DNA from: Chrysochromulina parva
Taxonomy: Eukaryota > Haptophyta > Prymnesiales > Chrysochromulinaceae
Length of the DNA stretch: 21,507 nt
Reading direction: 5' to 3'
Assembly (NCBI GenBank): GCA_002887195.1
Contig: PJAB01000732.1
Location: forward strand, 1 to 21,507
Shown: positions 14,701 through 21,507 of the stretch, in pieces
Layout: each line of letters begins with the position of its first letter
How positions within the stretch are numbered: position 1 is the stretch's first letter
The notes under the pieces: generated by a model
Seen by the model: only the letters and a program-made list of their open reading frames with translations
What the model was told of the DNA's origin: nothing
Database searches by the model: none
Translations under genes and position numbers: made by a program

Positions 14701-17700
14701 GGCGCTGGTGGTCAAGCGCTTCACAGACGGCCCCGGGCACGCGGGATAGCACTCGACACGTGGCACGTAGAACGCTGCCGCGGCGGCCGTGCGCTCAGGC
14801 GGCGCATGGGGTGCCAACGGCCCGAAACTGGTCGTGACGGTGTTCTCGGAGGAGTAGCATAGGGAGACGTTACCCGGGGAATCGTCAACCACGGAGATCT
14901 TGGCGAGCTCACCCAATCTCACAGGGTCGGTCGAGTCGAGATCGGTGCTCGTGTATTCAAACGGCACCGATGATGGCTTGTACCTGCGAAGGAGGGACGT
15001 GGCGCCCTGGTGAGCGCGTGCATGCGAGGAAGGGGTGGGGTGGGGGGGCTTGTACCTGCGGGACGCGTATTGAGGCACGGTCACCTCATTACCGCGCATG
15101 CTCGGCTATCAGAGGTCGTCAGAAGCAATCAGAGGCAATCAGCGTACAGAGACTTGGGGATGGCCGTCAGAGGTCATCAGAAGCAATCAGAGGCAATCAG
15201 CGTACAGAGACTTGGGGATGGCCGTCAGAGGTCATCAGAGGTCATCAGAGGAAATCAGCGTACAGAGACTTGGGGATGGCCGAGGAGCCATTCGACCAAG
15301 GCCACCAAATCGAGCCGCTCTCTACAAACATCATCCCCGGGCATAGTGCGCGGTCTGCGGTCGCCCCTCGGATCTGCATCAGCCGAATGCCGCCAAGCAG
15401 CAGGTTCTTGCCACGCACCACAATCGGCGCCGGCTCGATGAACTGTTGAGCTGTCGCGTTCATGAGCGGAGATACGATCTCGTCAGAGCAGAGTGGTCAT
15501 CAGCGGTCATCAGCGGTCTCATCAGCGGTCATTAGCGTACCGGTCTCATTAGAACAGAGAAGGAGCGCCAGGGGGCCGAGAAGGCAGTTGGGAAAGAGGA
15601 CGTACGGCAATGAGTTGATGAGGAAGTCTTGGAACATGGACATCGAGTTGACGTGCGCCAGGTCGGTGAGCGAATCCGAGACGACGTATCTGCATGCAAT
15701 GAGGAGGGCCATCAGCATGCAATGAGGAGGGCCATCAGCATGCAATGAGGAGGGCCATCAGCATGCAATGAGGAGGGCCATCAGCATGCAATGAGGAAGG
15801 GCCATCAGCATGCAATGAGGAAGGGCCATCAGCATGCAATGAGGAGGGCCATCAGCGGAAGTCATCAGCGTACTCGAAGGGCGTATTGAAAGAGTCTTCG
15901 AGGGCGGAACACATCTCGCGTTGCGTCTCCACATGGGTCTTAATGAAGGCGACTTGATAGATTAAAATGGCCAGCGCAACCGTCTCAAACACCATCTTAA
16001 GCATCTCAAAGCGCGTGAGGAAGGTTGGACTCCATGCGAAGAGGCGCGTACGAATATCGTCTTCGAAATCGCCCATGTCCTCGCCCTCCGCCCCTGTCAT
16101 CCGTCTTGCGCTCGCTTTCTGCCTCGCGCGCGCCTGCAAGCAAAGGAGGGAATCACTCGGAGGCGATCAGAGGCGATCAGAGGCAATCAGACGCGCGCCT
16201 GCATGCAAACGAGGGACGCATTCGACCGCCATCAGTCGCCATCAGCGCTTGCATGCAAACGAGGGACGCATTCGACCGTTATCAGTCGCCATCAGTGGCG
16301 CGTACCTCGAGGTGTCCACCTCGTGCTCGATATTCAGTGGACCATCAGTGGCCATCAGTGGTCATCAGTGGCCATCATCAGTGGTCATCAGTGGCCATCA
16401 TCAGTGGCCATCAGATCCCATCATCAGTGGCCATCAGTGGCCATCATCAGTGGTCATCAGAGGCCATCAGCATGCACACCTTGAGCATCTTGTCCACCTC
16501 AAGCCCGAGATTCCTCGCGTCCCTCGCGTCGTCCTGAGCGTCCTCCGCCGCCGCGGCCACGGCGCCCACAGCCCCCTTTTGGGATGCCGAGCGCTCCTGA
16601 TGAAGCGCAATCAAGAACAGCTTAGTGATAGTCCTCTGCGCGGAAAGGTCCAACGCCTCAAAGACCAACGTGCGCCGTAAAAAGTGGACGCCGTTCTGGT
16701 CGGTCACCACGTGCCGCAGAGGACTGATGTGCCAGTACTCACACGCGGTCTCAATGAGCCTCTCGAAGGTGACGTCGTACCTGCATGCAATGAGGAGGCC
16801 ATCCGCATTCACACTGCATTCACACGCGGTCTCAATCAGCCTCCCGAAGGTGACGTCGTACGAGATCGGGAGCTCGAGTGACGAGATCGGGAGCTCGAAG
16901 TGACTCGGAGTCATTAGGGGTCATTCGGGGTCATTCGGGGTCATCAGGGTTCATCAGGGTTCATTAGCGGTCATTACGAGATCGGGAGCTCGAGTGACTC
17001 GGAGTTGAAGTGCTAATCATTAGGGGTCATCAGGGTTCATTAGCGGTCATTACGAGATCGGGAGCTCGAGTGACTCGGAGTTGAAGTGCAGCTGCACCAT
17101 CTTGTTGGGTTGCTGTGAGGATCGCAGCAGGCGGTCGTCGAACAAGTTGCCTGCAAGGCGGAGCGTGAGGCGTCATCACTGATCATCAATGGCACTCGAT
17201 CGCAATCAGAAGCACTCACCGGTAATCAGAGCCTCCTCGATCCGGTGCCTCTCGAGGCGTGCGTCGGCGCCCGGTGGCATCGAGATGAGATGAGATCGCG
17301 CAAGCTCGCGTAACAGGGCGAGCAGCGCCTTGCCAAAGTCGATATGGAGCTGCGAGGCGAGATTGGAGGCGAGATTAGGCCGAGATTGAAGGCGAGATTG
17401 GGCCGAGATTGGAGGTGAGAGGCGCACCTGCGAGGCGAGCTTGGCTGCCATGAGCTCTGGTGGCTGATCCGCATCGCGCATCAGCTCCTCCGTGCGCTGC
17501 GTATGCATGCGCCCCATGTACGTGCGCAGCACCTCCTCGAGCTTGGCGGAGATGACCTGATGAGGGTGGCAATCAGAGGCTCATCAGGGGTCATCAGAGG
17601 CGCAGCACCCCCTCGAGCTTGGCGGAGATGACCTGAGGTGAGGTCGGGCAAGGTCGGCGAGGTCGGCGAGGTCGGCGAGGTCGGCGAGCAGAGGCCCGTG

Positions 17701-18302
17701 CGCTGATTGCGGGCCAATCAGGGGGCCATCACGGGCCAATCACGGGCCTCTCGTGACAATCTCGTGGCAATCTCGGGGCACTCCGAGGGGCACTCCGAAG
17801 GGAAAGCACTCGCCTGCGGCGGCGAGATCGGCGAGTCGAGGCCCTTGAGCTGATCCGCGAGCACCGGTGCCAGCTGCTCCCGCAACTCCTCGACGAGCTG
17901 CTTGCCGAGCGTCTTGGGCGGCAGCCGGGAGGCCATCACATCCGCCTGGATGATCGCCGCATCCGACGGCTTCGTCGACGCCTGGAATGCCTTGGTGAGG
18001 GCGCGGAAAGTGCTAATGTCGCCGCCAGCGCCGCTCCCGCCGCCGCGACCAATTCCACCGACGGGGTCGCCCGTCGCCGTGCACTCAACCGGCTCCGCGG
18101 AGGCGATCGGCGTGCGCGACACTGCGTATTCATCCATGACGGTCTGCAGTGCATCCAACCGCGCCAGGACCGTCTCGAGCTCCTCCGCCAGACGCAGAGC
18201 CTCGTTTATGTGGAGGTCGTTGGACCCGAGGGCCTTCTCGAGCTCAAGGGCGCGTTTACGCAGCGCTACGATGTCTGTGCGGGTGCGGTAGTTGGCATCC
18301 AT
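11765..18302 (-). CDS. Polycystin-2-like (TRPP) cation-channel protein, 15 exons
   Basis: My reconstruction, in transcript order: 18302-17814, 17556-17428, 17349-17220, 17150-17054, 16780-16480, 16133-15874, 15689-15541, 15450-15264, 14983-14521, 14268-14022, 13751-13467, 13101-13005, 12791-12408, 12213-12196, 12029-11765. All junctions use GT-AG or GC-AG and keep frame, giving 1166 residues. Residues 1-240 are coiled-coil-rich; about 263-310 look ubiquitin-like. TM1 is near 426-447. The polycystin (TOP) domain, about 450-815, includes NLLLGGIRLMQIRG and SWLDRQTLAVGIDMTFYN (PKD2: NLLLGVPRIRQLRV, WLDRGTRATFIDFSVYN) and several N-glycosylation sites. S2-S4 fall at about 822-950, S5 974-995, S6 1047-1066 ending TLIIAEYND (PKD2: LAIINDTY), then a charged helical tail. 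The filter region lacks the PKD2 Leu-Gly-Asp. ATG 18368 is an alternative start. The family is near certain; single boundaries are less so, especially introns 5 and 7 and the 18-nt exon 14. Confidence 0.85.
12029..12195. repeat. 83-bp tandem duplication spanning the exon 15 acceptor
   Basis: Copies of the exon sequence GTACGACCTCAAGCCCGACC (minus strand) begin at 12195, 12112 and 12029, exactly 83 bp apart. Each later copy is preceded by the acceptor GCATGCAG. With the donor GT taken from the first copy and the acceptor from the last, the 166-nt intron (12195-12030) equals two repeat units. Confidence 0.85.
12234..12310. repeat. 11-bp ATTAGGGTGCA array in polycystin intron 13
   Basis: Seven 11-bp units (one variant with TGAA) each contain TTAGGG. 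On the transcribed strand each reads TGCACCCTAAT, so every unit offers CCCTAAT, a CTRAY branch-point match after pyrimidines. The array sits just upstream of the acceptor CTCTGGCCGCAG at 12214. Confidence 0.9.
12811..12890. repeat. 10-bp GCGGTCATCA array in polycystin intron 12
   Basis: Eight imperfect 10-bp units fill the intron just upstream of the exon 13 acceptor. On the transcribed strand they read TGATGACCGC, with CTGAT or CTAAT once per unit. Confidence 0.85.
13128..13255. repeat. 10-bp GG(T/C)CATCAGC array in polycystin intron 11
   Basis: About a dozen 10-bp units of the same family as in introns 9, 10 and 12 lie next to the exon 12 side of the intron. Confidence 0.85.
13283..13514. 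repeat. 58-bp tandem repeat carrying the exon 11 donor
   Basis: Four units start at 13283, 13341, 13399 and 13457. Each contains the end of exon 11 plus its donor (minus strand: GACGCTCTCCAGG|GTGTGC or close variants). Only the copy at 13457 is attached to the full exon; the other three are intronic and place extra donor copies downstream in the transcript. Confidence 0.85.
13781..13900. repeat. 10-bp GGCCATTAGC array in polycystin intron 10
   Basis: Eleven near-perfect units followed by one degenerate unit (GGTCATAAGG). The transcribed strand reads GCTAATGGCC, giving a CTAAT branch-point match every 10 nt. The array ends about 30 nt before the exon 11 acceptor. Confidence 0.92.
13961..14013. 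repeat. Short AGAGG(T/A)CATC repeats beside the exon 10 donor
   Basis: Units of about 10 bp (CAGAGGTCAT) pass into 14-bp units (CTCAGAGGACATC) that abut the exon 10 donor GTACTGAGGATG. The donor itself resembles part of the unit. Confidence 0.7.
14281..14407. repeat. 10-bp (A/G)G(G/C)TCATCAGA array in polycystin intron 9
   Basis: About twelve units change stepwise along the array from GGTCATCAGA to GGCCATCAGA to GCTCATCAGA, which suggests successive local expansions. The transcribed strand again has CTGAT in each unit. Confidence 0.88.
14445..14545. repeat. Duplicated exon 9 end with donor
   Basis: The exon 9 terminus (minus strand: GAGCTCGG, CGCC.GACG|GTACCTGCC) occurs at about 14510-14545 and again at about 14445-14480. 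The inner copy lies in intron 9 and carries an identical donor. Confidence 0.8.
15142..15285. repeat. 58-bp tandem repeat carrying the exon 8 donor
   Basis: The exon 8 end plus donor (minus strand: CCCAAGTCTCT|GTACGCTG) occurs three times, with GCGTAC starting at 15142, 15200 and 15258. Only the copy at 15258 belongs to the full exon. The period is 58 bp, the same as in intron 11. Confidence 0.88.
15692..15854. repeat. 23-bp array in intron 6; each unit resembles a 3' splice site
   Basis: Seven units (five of 23 bp, two of 24 bp) occupy nearly the whole intron. On the transcribed strand a unit reads CTGATGGCCCTCCTCATT then GCATG: a CTGAT branch-point match, a pyrimidine tract, and the GCATGC that in the last unit becomes the acceptor GCATGCAG. 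Related units occur near 12030-12157 and 16785-16805. Confidence 0.9.
16201..16300. repeat. 50-bp tandem duplication in polycystin intron 5
   Basis: Two copies (16201-16250 and 16251-16300) start GCATGCAAACGAGGGACGCA. On the transcribed strand the upstream copies end in TTGCATGCAAG or TTGCATGCAGGCGCGC, resembling the true exon 6 acceptor TTGCTTGCAG|GCGCGC. Confidence 0.8.
16340..16470. repeat. GTGGCCATCA / GTGGTCATCA array in polycystin intron 5
   Basis: About a dozen 10-13-bp units lie next to the exon 5 donor. The transcribed strand is a series of CTGATG(A/G)CCA words. Confidence 0.85.
16781..17053. repeat. Intron 4 built from repeated exon 4 and exon 5 edges
   Basis: Copies of the exon 4 end (minus strand: GAGCTCCCGATCTCG, two with the donor GTAATG) recur at about 16975-17010 and 16860-16905. 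The exon 5 start (TACGACGTCACCTTCG) recurs at about 16845-16865, where it directly follows an exon 4 end with no intron. Short GGTCATTAGG/GGTTCATCAG-type repeats fill the gaps. Confidence 0.8.
17557..17813. repeat. GC-AG intron 1 with duplicated exon 2 start and 9-bp repeats
   Basis: The donor is CAG|GCGAGT. The first 33 nt of exon 2 are copied upstream at about 17632-17600 behind their own acceptor-like CAG, but reading from that copy meets a stop within 13 codons. GGTCGGCGA units (9 bp) lie at about 17651-17688. Confidence 0.75.
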
Positions 18303-18550
18303 GCCCTGATGCGCTGCGCTCTGATGCGCAGCGCGCTTGTGCAAGCGGAGGCCGTCACGCACGAGCACAAAGATGGAAATGACGAAATGGAACCGTTTTG
18401 AGAAATCTGCCCGGGCTCACATGTATCGAAGGGAGAAGCTGCGAGTTAAGCGCCGCGCGCGCGCCTTCGGGGAAACTTTCGTGGCACGAACGCGTCGCGT
18501 CTGGAGCCTCCATCCAGTCATCTTTCAGCACTCGCCCCACGCCACCCGGG
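18303..18550. promoter_or_regulatory. Divergent promoter region, polycystin-like / Myb-like gene
   Basis: Roughly 250 bp separate the preferred starts of the two genes. If the longer alternatives (18368 and 18398) are used, only 29 bp remain, which argues for the internal starts. A GCGC(T/A)CTGATGCGC-like short repeat occurs near 18306-18332. Confidence 0.4.
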
Positions 18551-20044
18551 ATGCCAAAGACCGAGCGCGCTCCTCTCCATCGCCTCGCCGCCGCCGCCAC
18601 GCCGCTGGGACGCGCGCCCACAGCCGGCGCTCGCCCCTCGCTGCGGCCGCGCACCGACGTGAAGCACGACGAGTTGGAGACCTTTCAGTGGGGCGTGGAC
18701 GACTCTGACGCGCTCGATACGTCGCCGCCACGCCAACGCCCGCGCAGCTCGCTCCAGACCCGCGACATCCTTCACGGCACGCCCTTCAACAATTGCGCGC
18801 GCTCGTGGAACCCTGAGGAGGACACGCGGCTGCGGAACGCGATCGACGATGTGGGCTGCAAGTGGATGGCGGTGGCTCAGCTGGTGGGCGGCGGACGATC
18901 TCCCGCGATGTGCCGCAACCGGTTCCAGCGCATGCAGGCCCCCATCCACGGCAAACGAGCTGTCAACCTCTGCTCGGCGTGCGGTCAGCCCAAGCGTGGA
19001 CACACGTGCATCGCGAAGCTCGACGCCAAGCTCCAGCGGCATCCCCCCCTGCCTTTCGCGGCGGCGGCCCCCGGGGGCGCGCCCGATGACGTGGTCGACA
19101 CCCTCCGGCCGCGCGCTCTCCACGGGGATCAACTGCGGGCCCCCTTGCGCGATCTGCCCGTCCCTCCTCGTCCCTCCTCGTCCCTCTCCGTCCCTCGCCG
19201 TCCCTCGCCTTCCCTCTCCGTCCCTCGCCGTCCCTCGCCGTCCCTCGGCCTCCCGGCGACCCTTGAGGTGCCCGACATGGCGCCCGAAGTTGGGGTGGAC
19301 GCGTCATACGTGGACGAGTTTGACGCGATGACCGAGTACGATGACGAGCCGCACATGACGCTCGACGAGTGCCCTGCGAGCGGCGGCGCGAGCGGCGGTG
19401 GTGGCAGTGGCGGCGGCGGCGGCGGCACGGGCGCCATGTCGGGCACAGGCACAGCAGGTTGGTCGGCTTTCGAGCGCCATCTCGGGCGCCCCGGCTCCGC
19501 CACGGGCGCCATCTCGGGCGGCACGTCACTGTCTACCTCCGAGTCATCGCAGCTGGGCGGGATGTTGCTCGAGCACCATGAGGCAGCCTATTCCTCGGCC
19601 TACTGGACGCTCGCGGCGCTCGGCATGGCGCTCGGCTCGCCCGCGACGACGCCCGAGCCCACCCCACAGCCGCTCGTGCCCTCTTCCTCCTTCGACGTGT
19701 CCACGGCGCTCGGCACGGCGCTCGACGGTGTGAAGACGCTCGACACGGCGCGCGTGCCCTCTTCCTCCTTCGTCGCCGAGGAGCTCTTTCCCACAGAGTC
19801 CTCCACGCGCAGCTCGGTCCGCACCGAGCCTTCGGACGTGTCCACGGCGCTCGACACGGCGCTCGACGGCGCGAAGACGCTCGACACGGCGCTCGACGGC
19901 GTGAAGACGCTCGACACGGCGCTCGACGGCGTGAAGACGCTCGGCGGCGCCATCGTGAGCGTCATCGCGGAGCTCGACTTCACGCCCGCGTCGCATTTCG
20001 TCAGCGAGCTCCTCGGGCTCGAGCGCCATACCGAGCTGGAGTGA
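18551..20044 (+). CDS. Single-repeat Myb/SANT-domain DNA-binding protein
   Basis: I take the ATG at 18551 (497 residues); an in-frame ATG at 18398 adds 51 residues of doubtful quality overlapping the presumed promoter. Residues 85-128 (SWNPEEDTRLRNAIDDVG, KWMAVAQLVGG, RSPAMCRNRFQRM) form a Myb/SANT repeat with two of the usual tryptophans and a recognition helix. Directly after it, LCSACGQPKRGHTC (Cys141, Cys144, His151, Cys153) is a small zinc-knuckle-like motif. The rest is low-complexity: a Pro/Ser/Arg stretch from a 10-bp DNA repeat (19159-19248), a Gly/Ser-rich linker, and 10-residue LDTALDGVKT repeats near the C-terminus. It is probably a nuclear DNA-binding regulator; targets are unknown. 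The 3' end, stop included, is triplicated. Confidence 0.82.
   Translation: MPKTERAPLHRLAAAATPLGRAPTAGARPSLRPRTDVKHDELETFQWGVDDSDALDTSPPRQRPRSSLQTRDILHGTPFNNCARSWNPEEDTRLRNAIDDVGCKWMAVAQLVGGGRSPAMCRNRFQRMQAPIHGKRAVNLCSACGQPKRGHTCIAKLDAKLQRHPPLPFAAAAPGGAPDDVVDTLRPRALHGDQLRAPLRDLPVPPRPSSSLSVPRRPSPSLSVPRRPSPSLGLPATLEVPDMAPEVGVDASYVDEFDAMTEYDDEPHMTLDECPASGGASGGGGSGGGGGGTGAMSGTGTAGWSAFERHLGRPGSATGAISGGTSLSTSESSQLGGMLLEHHEAAYSSAYWTLAALGMALGSPATTPEPTPQPLVPSSSFDVSTALGTALDGVKTLDTARVPSSSFVAEELFPTESSTRSSVRTEPSDVSTALDTALDGAKTLDTALDGVKTLDTALDGVKTLGGAIVSVIAELDFTPASHFVSELLGLERHTELE
19159..19248. repeat. 10-bp CGTCCCTCNC coding repeat in the Myb-like gene
   Basis: Nine imperfect 10-bp units encode the Pro/Ser/Arg tract. 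Because 10 is not a multiple of three, the protein pattern repeats only every 30 bp. Confidence 0.85.
19840..19945. repeat. 30-bp coding repeat (LDTALDGVKT) in the Myb-like gene
   Basis: About three consecutive copies of a ten-residue unit, with a further diverged copy upstream near 19700-19755. The unit is frame-preserving and predicted helical. Confidence 0.85.
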
Positions 20045-20172
20045 GTTTCGTCAGCGAGCTCCTCGGGCTCGAGCGCTGTGTCGAGCGCCATACCGAGCTG
20101 GAGTGAGCGAGGGAGCAGGCGCGTGCGCTGTGTCGAGCGCCATACCGAGCTGGAGTGAGCGAGGGAGCGGGC
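19996..20172. repeat. Nested tandem repeats around the Myb-like stop codon
   Basis: CATACCGAGCTGGAGTGA, the last five codons plus the stop, occurs at 20027-20044, 20089-20106 and 20141-20158. The preceding TTTCGTCAGCGAGCTCCTCG block is present twice (19996 and 20046), and a 52-bp unit accounts for the last two copies. Confidence 0.88.
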
Positions 20173-21243
20173 GCGTGCGATGGTGGGTATCTCGTCCGCC
20201 ATGCCCACGAGAGCGAAGCCGATGGTGGGGCATCGCACGCGTCAGCTCCACATCTCTCACCTCATGTTCATCTCTCACTCCATCTCGGACCACTAGCCCG
20301 CCCTCGCACGCCTCAACTTCATCGCGGACGTCGTGTAGACGTGGTGCACTCCGCCGCCTTCGGACACTCGCCGTCAGTCAGTCGAATGACGGCGGTCATC
20401 TTGGGCTGTGGAACTGGCTCAGCACCCAAACTCGCGTGACGAGGCGCCGTCGCGGGCAGACGAGGGCACGTGTTACAACTGTGAGAGGCGCGAGAGAGAG
20501 CGCTCAAGAGAGCGCGCCCACCCTTGAGAGACCTTCGGAGAGACCACGAGACGCGTCGTACCGGGCTTGGAGTTAGCCAGGCAGATGCGCACCTCACAAC
20601 GACGCATGCTCGATTCGGATGTGTTTTGGCAGCATGCCTGGGAGCCTGGGGAGGCGCCACTTACGATGAGGGATGTAATTGCGCCTCTGGCATCATGTGC
20701 CTGCTCAATACCTGGTGCGAGCCTCTCTGAGAGTCCCGTGGCGTCAGTGAACGGGCGACCGCGGCGACGCTGCAGTCAGGCGTGTGCGTGTGCAGCGTGC
20801 GCGCGTGAGGTGCGTCTCGCCGGGCAGCCGTCACACGGTGTGGGACGGTGCTGGCGCCGGCCCAAACACGCCGTCCCCCTTGGTTTCGGAACGAACGCCA
20901 AGACGCGAGGAAGCTCGGTGTGTCGGATACGTAAGTTAACAAACTCGTCTCCGTCCGAAAACCCGTACGCGCTACGCGGCTGGGCTACCAATTGTGGGCC
21001 ACACGCGAGCCCCCACTTGGCCTTGGCCCATGCATGGGCCCACGCCATGCCTTGGCCCTTGCGCTGGTCGGTTCCGGGGCTCACAGCATGTGGTCGGAAA
21101 ACTGCGCCTCTGCGCCTTGCTAGCTCAATGAGATTGCACTCCGAGATCACTCTCGATCGGAAAGCTCACCAGGCGTCCCACCTCAGGCACTGTAGCGTAT
21201 GTGGTGACGAAAAGAGCGCCGTCACGAGCGTGCGGGCAAAATA
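20173..21243. other. About 1.1 kb without a recognisable gene
   Basis: Frames exist (for example a plus-strand 225-codon frame at 20567-21244), but their translations show no family-like motif or plausible composition. Seen here are a GAGAGCGC-rich stretch near 20485-20520 and a perfect 16-bp palindrome GGCCCATGCATGGGCC at 21025-21040. It could hold the 3' end of the Myb-like transcript and the 5' part of the gene that follows. Confidence 0.5.
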
Positions 21244-21507
21244 ATGGGGCAAGGCTTCACCCATGTCGCTGGTCCGAAGCCCCCGTCGTGGCTCTCCGAC
21301 TGCGCCGTGCTAGAGCCGACGGAGTGCATCTCTCGGCCTGAGTGTGGCTTCTGCTTCACTTCTTTTTCGTGCATGCCTGGCAACGCGAGTGGGCCCGCGG
21401 TGGGAGCGCTGCCATGCATTCCGAATCCGGCCGACCCGACGATCCAACCGCCGGATCACACCTACGACCCTGCCTCGGCCCGCTTCGGCTGGCTGCAGGC
21501 CAACTGC
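21244..21507 (+). CDS. Cysteine-rich, PSI-like exon, partial at right edge
   Basis: A frame from ATG 21244 stays open for 88 codons to the window end. It has a cysteine pattern like PSI (plexin-semaphorin-integrin) modules: SDCAVLEPTECISRPECGFC, then SCMPGNASGP and LPCIPN. PSI modules are small disulfide-rich extracellular domains. No signal peptide precedes it, so 21244 may be internal and the true start may lie on an upstream exon. One potential N-glycosylation site (NAS) is present. The identity of the full protein cannot be judged. Confidence 0.55.
   Translation, partial: MGQGFTHVAGPKPPSWLSDCAVLEPTECISRPECGFCFTSFSCMPGNASGPAVGALPCIPNPADPTIQPPDHTYDPASARFGWLQANC

Noticed and set aside
15451..15540. 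Alternative exon 8 start at GACGAG|ATCGTATCTCC
   Set aside because: It requires phase 0, but exon 7 ends in phase 1 at its only good donor. The acceptor GCGACAG|CTCAAC keeps frame and was preferred, with moderate certainty.
16306..16345. Extra small exon reading HEVDTS in intron 5
   Set aside because: It would break phase between exons 5 and 6 and resembles a diverged copy of the exon 5 end (GAGGTGGACA), so it is better seen as another boundary duplicate.
18398..18550. N-terminal extension of the Myb-like protein from ATG 18398
   Set aside because: It would leave only 29 bp to the longest form of the divergent channel gene, and the residues are not domain-like; ATG 18551 is more plausible.
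20567..21244. Plus-strand frame of 225 codons
   Set aside because: No recognisable motif, irregular composition, and the segment includes palindromic and repeat-like DNA; too weak to call a gene.

Overview
The window is GC-rich nuclear DNA from a eukaryotic alga. A haptophyte fits best; a stramenopile such as a pelagophyte cannot be excluded. Pointers are a bipartite signal-plus-transit presequence typical of a red-lineage secondary plastid, TTAGGG-type telomeric repeats, spliceosomal introns with GYNNGY-like donors (one GC-AG), a polycystin-family channel, and short intergenic gaps between divergent genes. There are no bacterial operons. The organism call is inference.

Layout, left to right: a NACHT/STAND-type ATPase (-, runs off the left edge); about 1.2 kb of repeat-rich spacer with a large foldback; a CaMKK-like protein kinase (-) interrupted by telomeric repeats; divergently, a GT31 glycosyltransferase (+, one intron); a GDSL/SGNH hydrolase (+); convergently, a 2OG-Fe(II) dioxygenase (-); a plastid-targeted PdxT-PdxS fusion (-); divergently, a small single-pass membrane protein (+); a 15-exon polycystin-2-like channel (-) covering about 6.5 kb; divergently, a Myb/SANT-domain protein (+); about 1.1 kb with no clear gene; and the start of a PSI-like cysteine-rich exon (+) at the right edge.

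The genes do not form an obvious pathway. What stands out is the DNA architecture. The polycystin introns are largely tandem repeats whose transcribed strand carries branch-point-like CTRAY motifs (CTGAT, CTAAT). In one intron each 23-bp unit contains branch point, pyrimidine tract and a GCATGC element that becomes the acceptor. At least seven introns contain extra copies of the adjacent exon edge, with its splice site. The kinase carries 66 bp of telomeric repeat between two 30-bp direct repeats containing AG|GT. Read as an intron, it is exactly 96 nt with CTAAC branch points, and removing it restores an uninterrupted kinase. Three genes (kinase, PdxT-PdxS, Myb) have their stop codon inside a local tandem repeat. 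Together these suggest a genome in which tandem duplication and telomeric-repeat capture continually create and reshape introns and gene ends.

Exon boundaries were worked out by hand from reading-frame continuity, splice-site dinucleotides and remembered family patterns. No search or transcript data were available.
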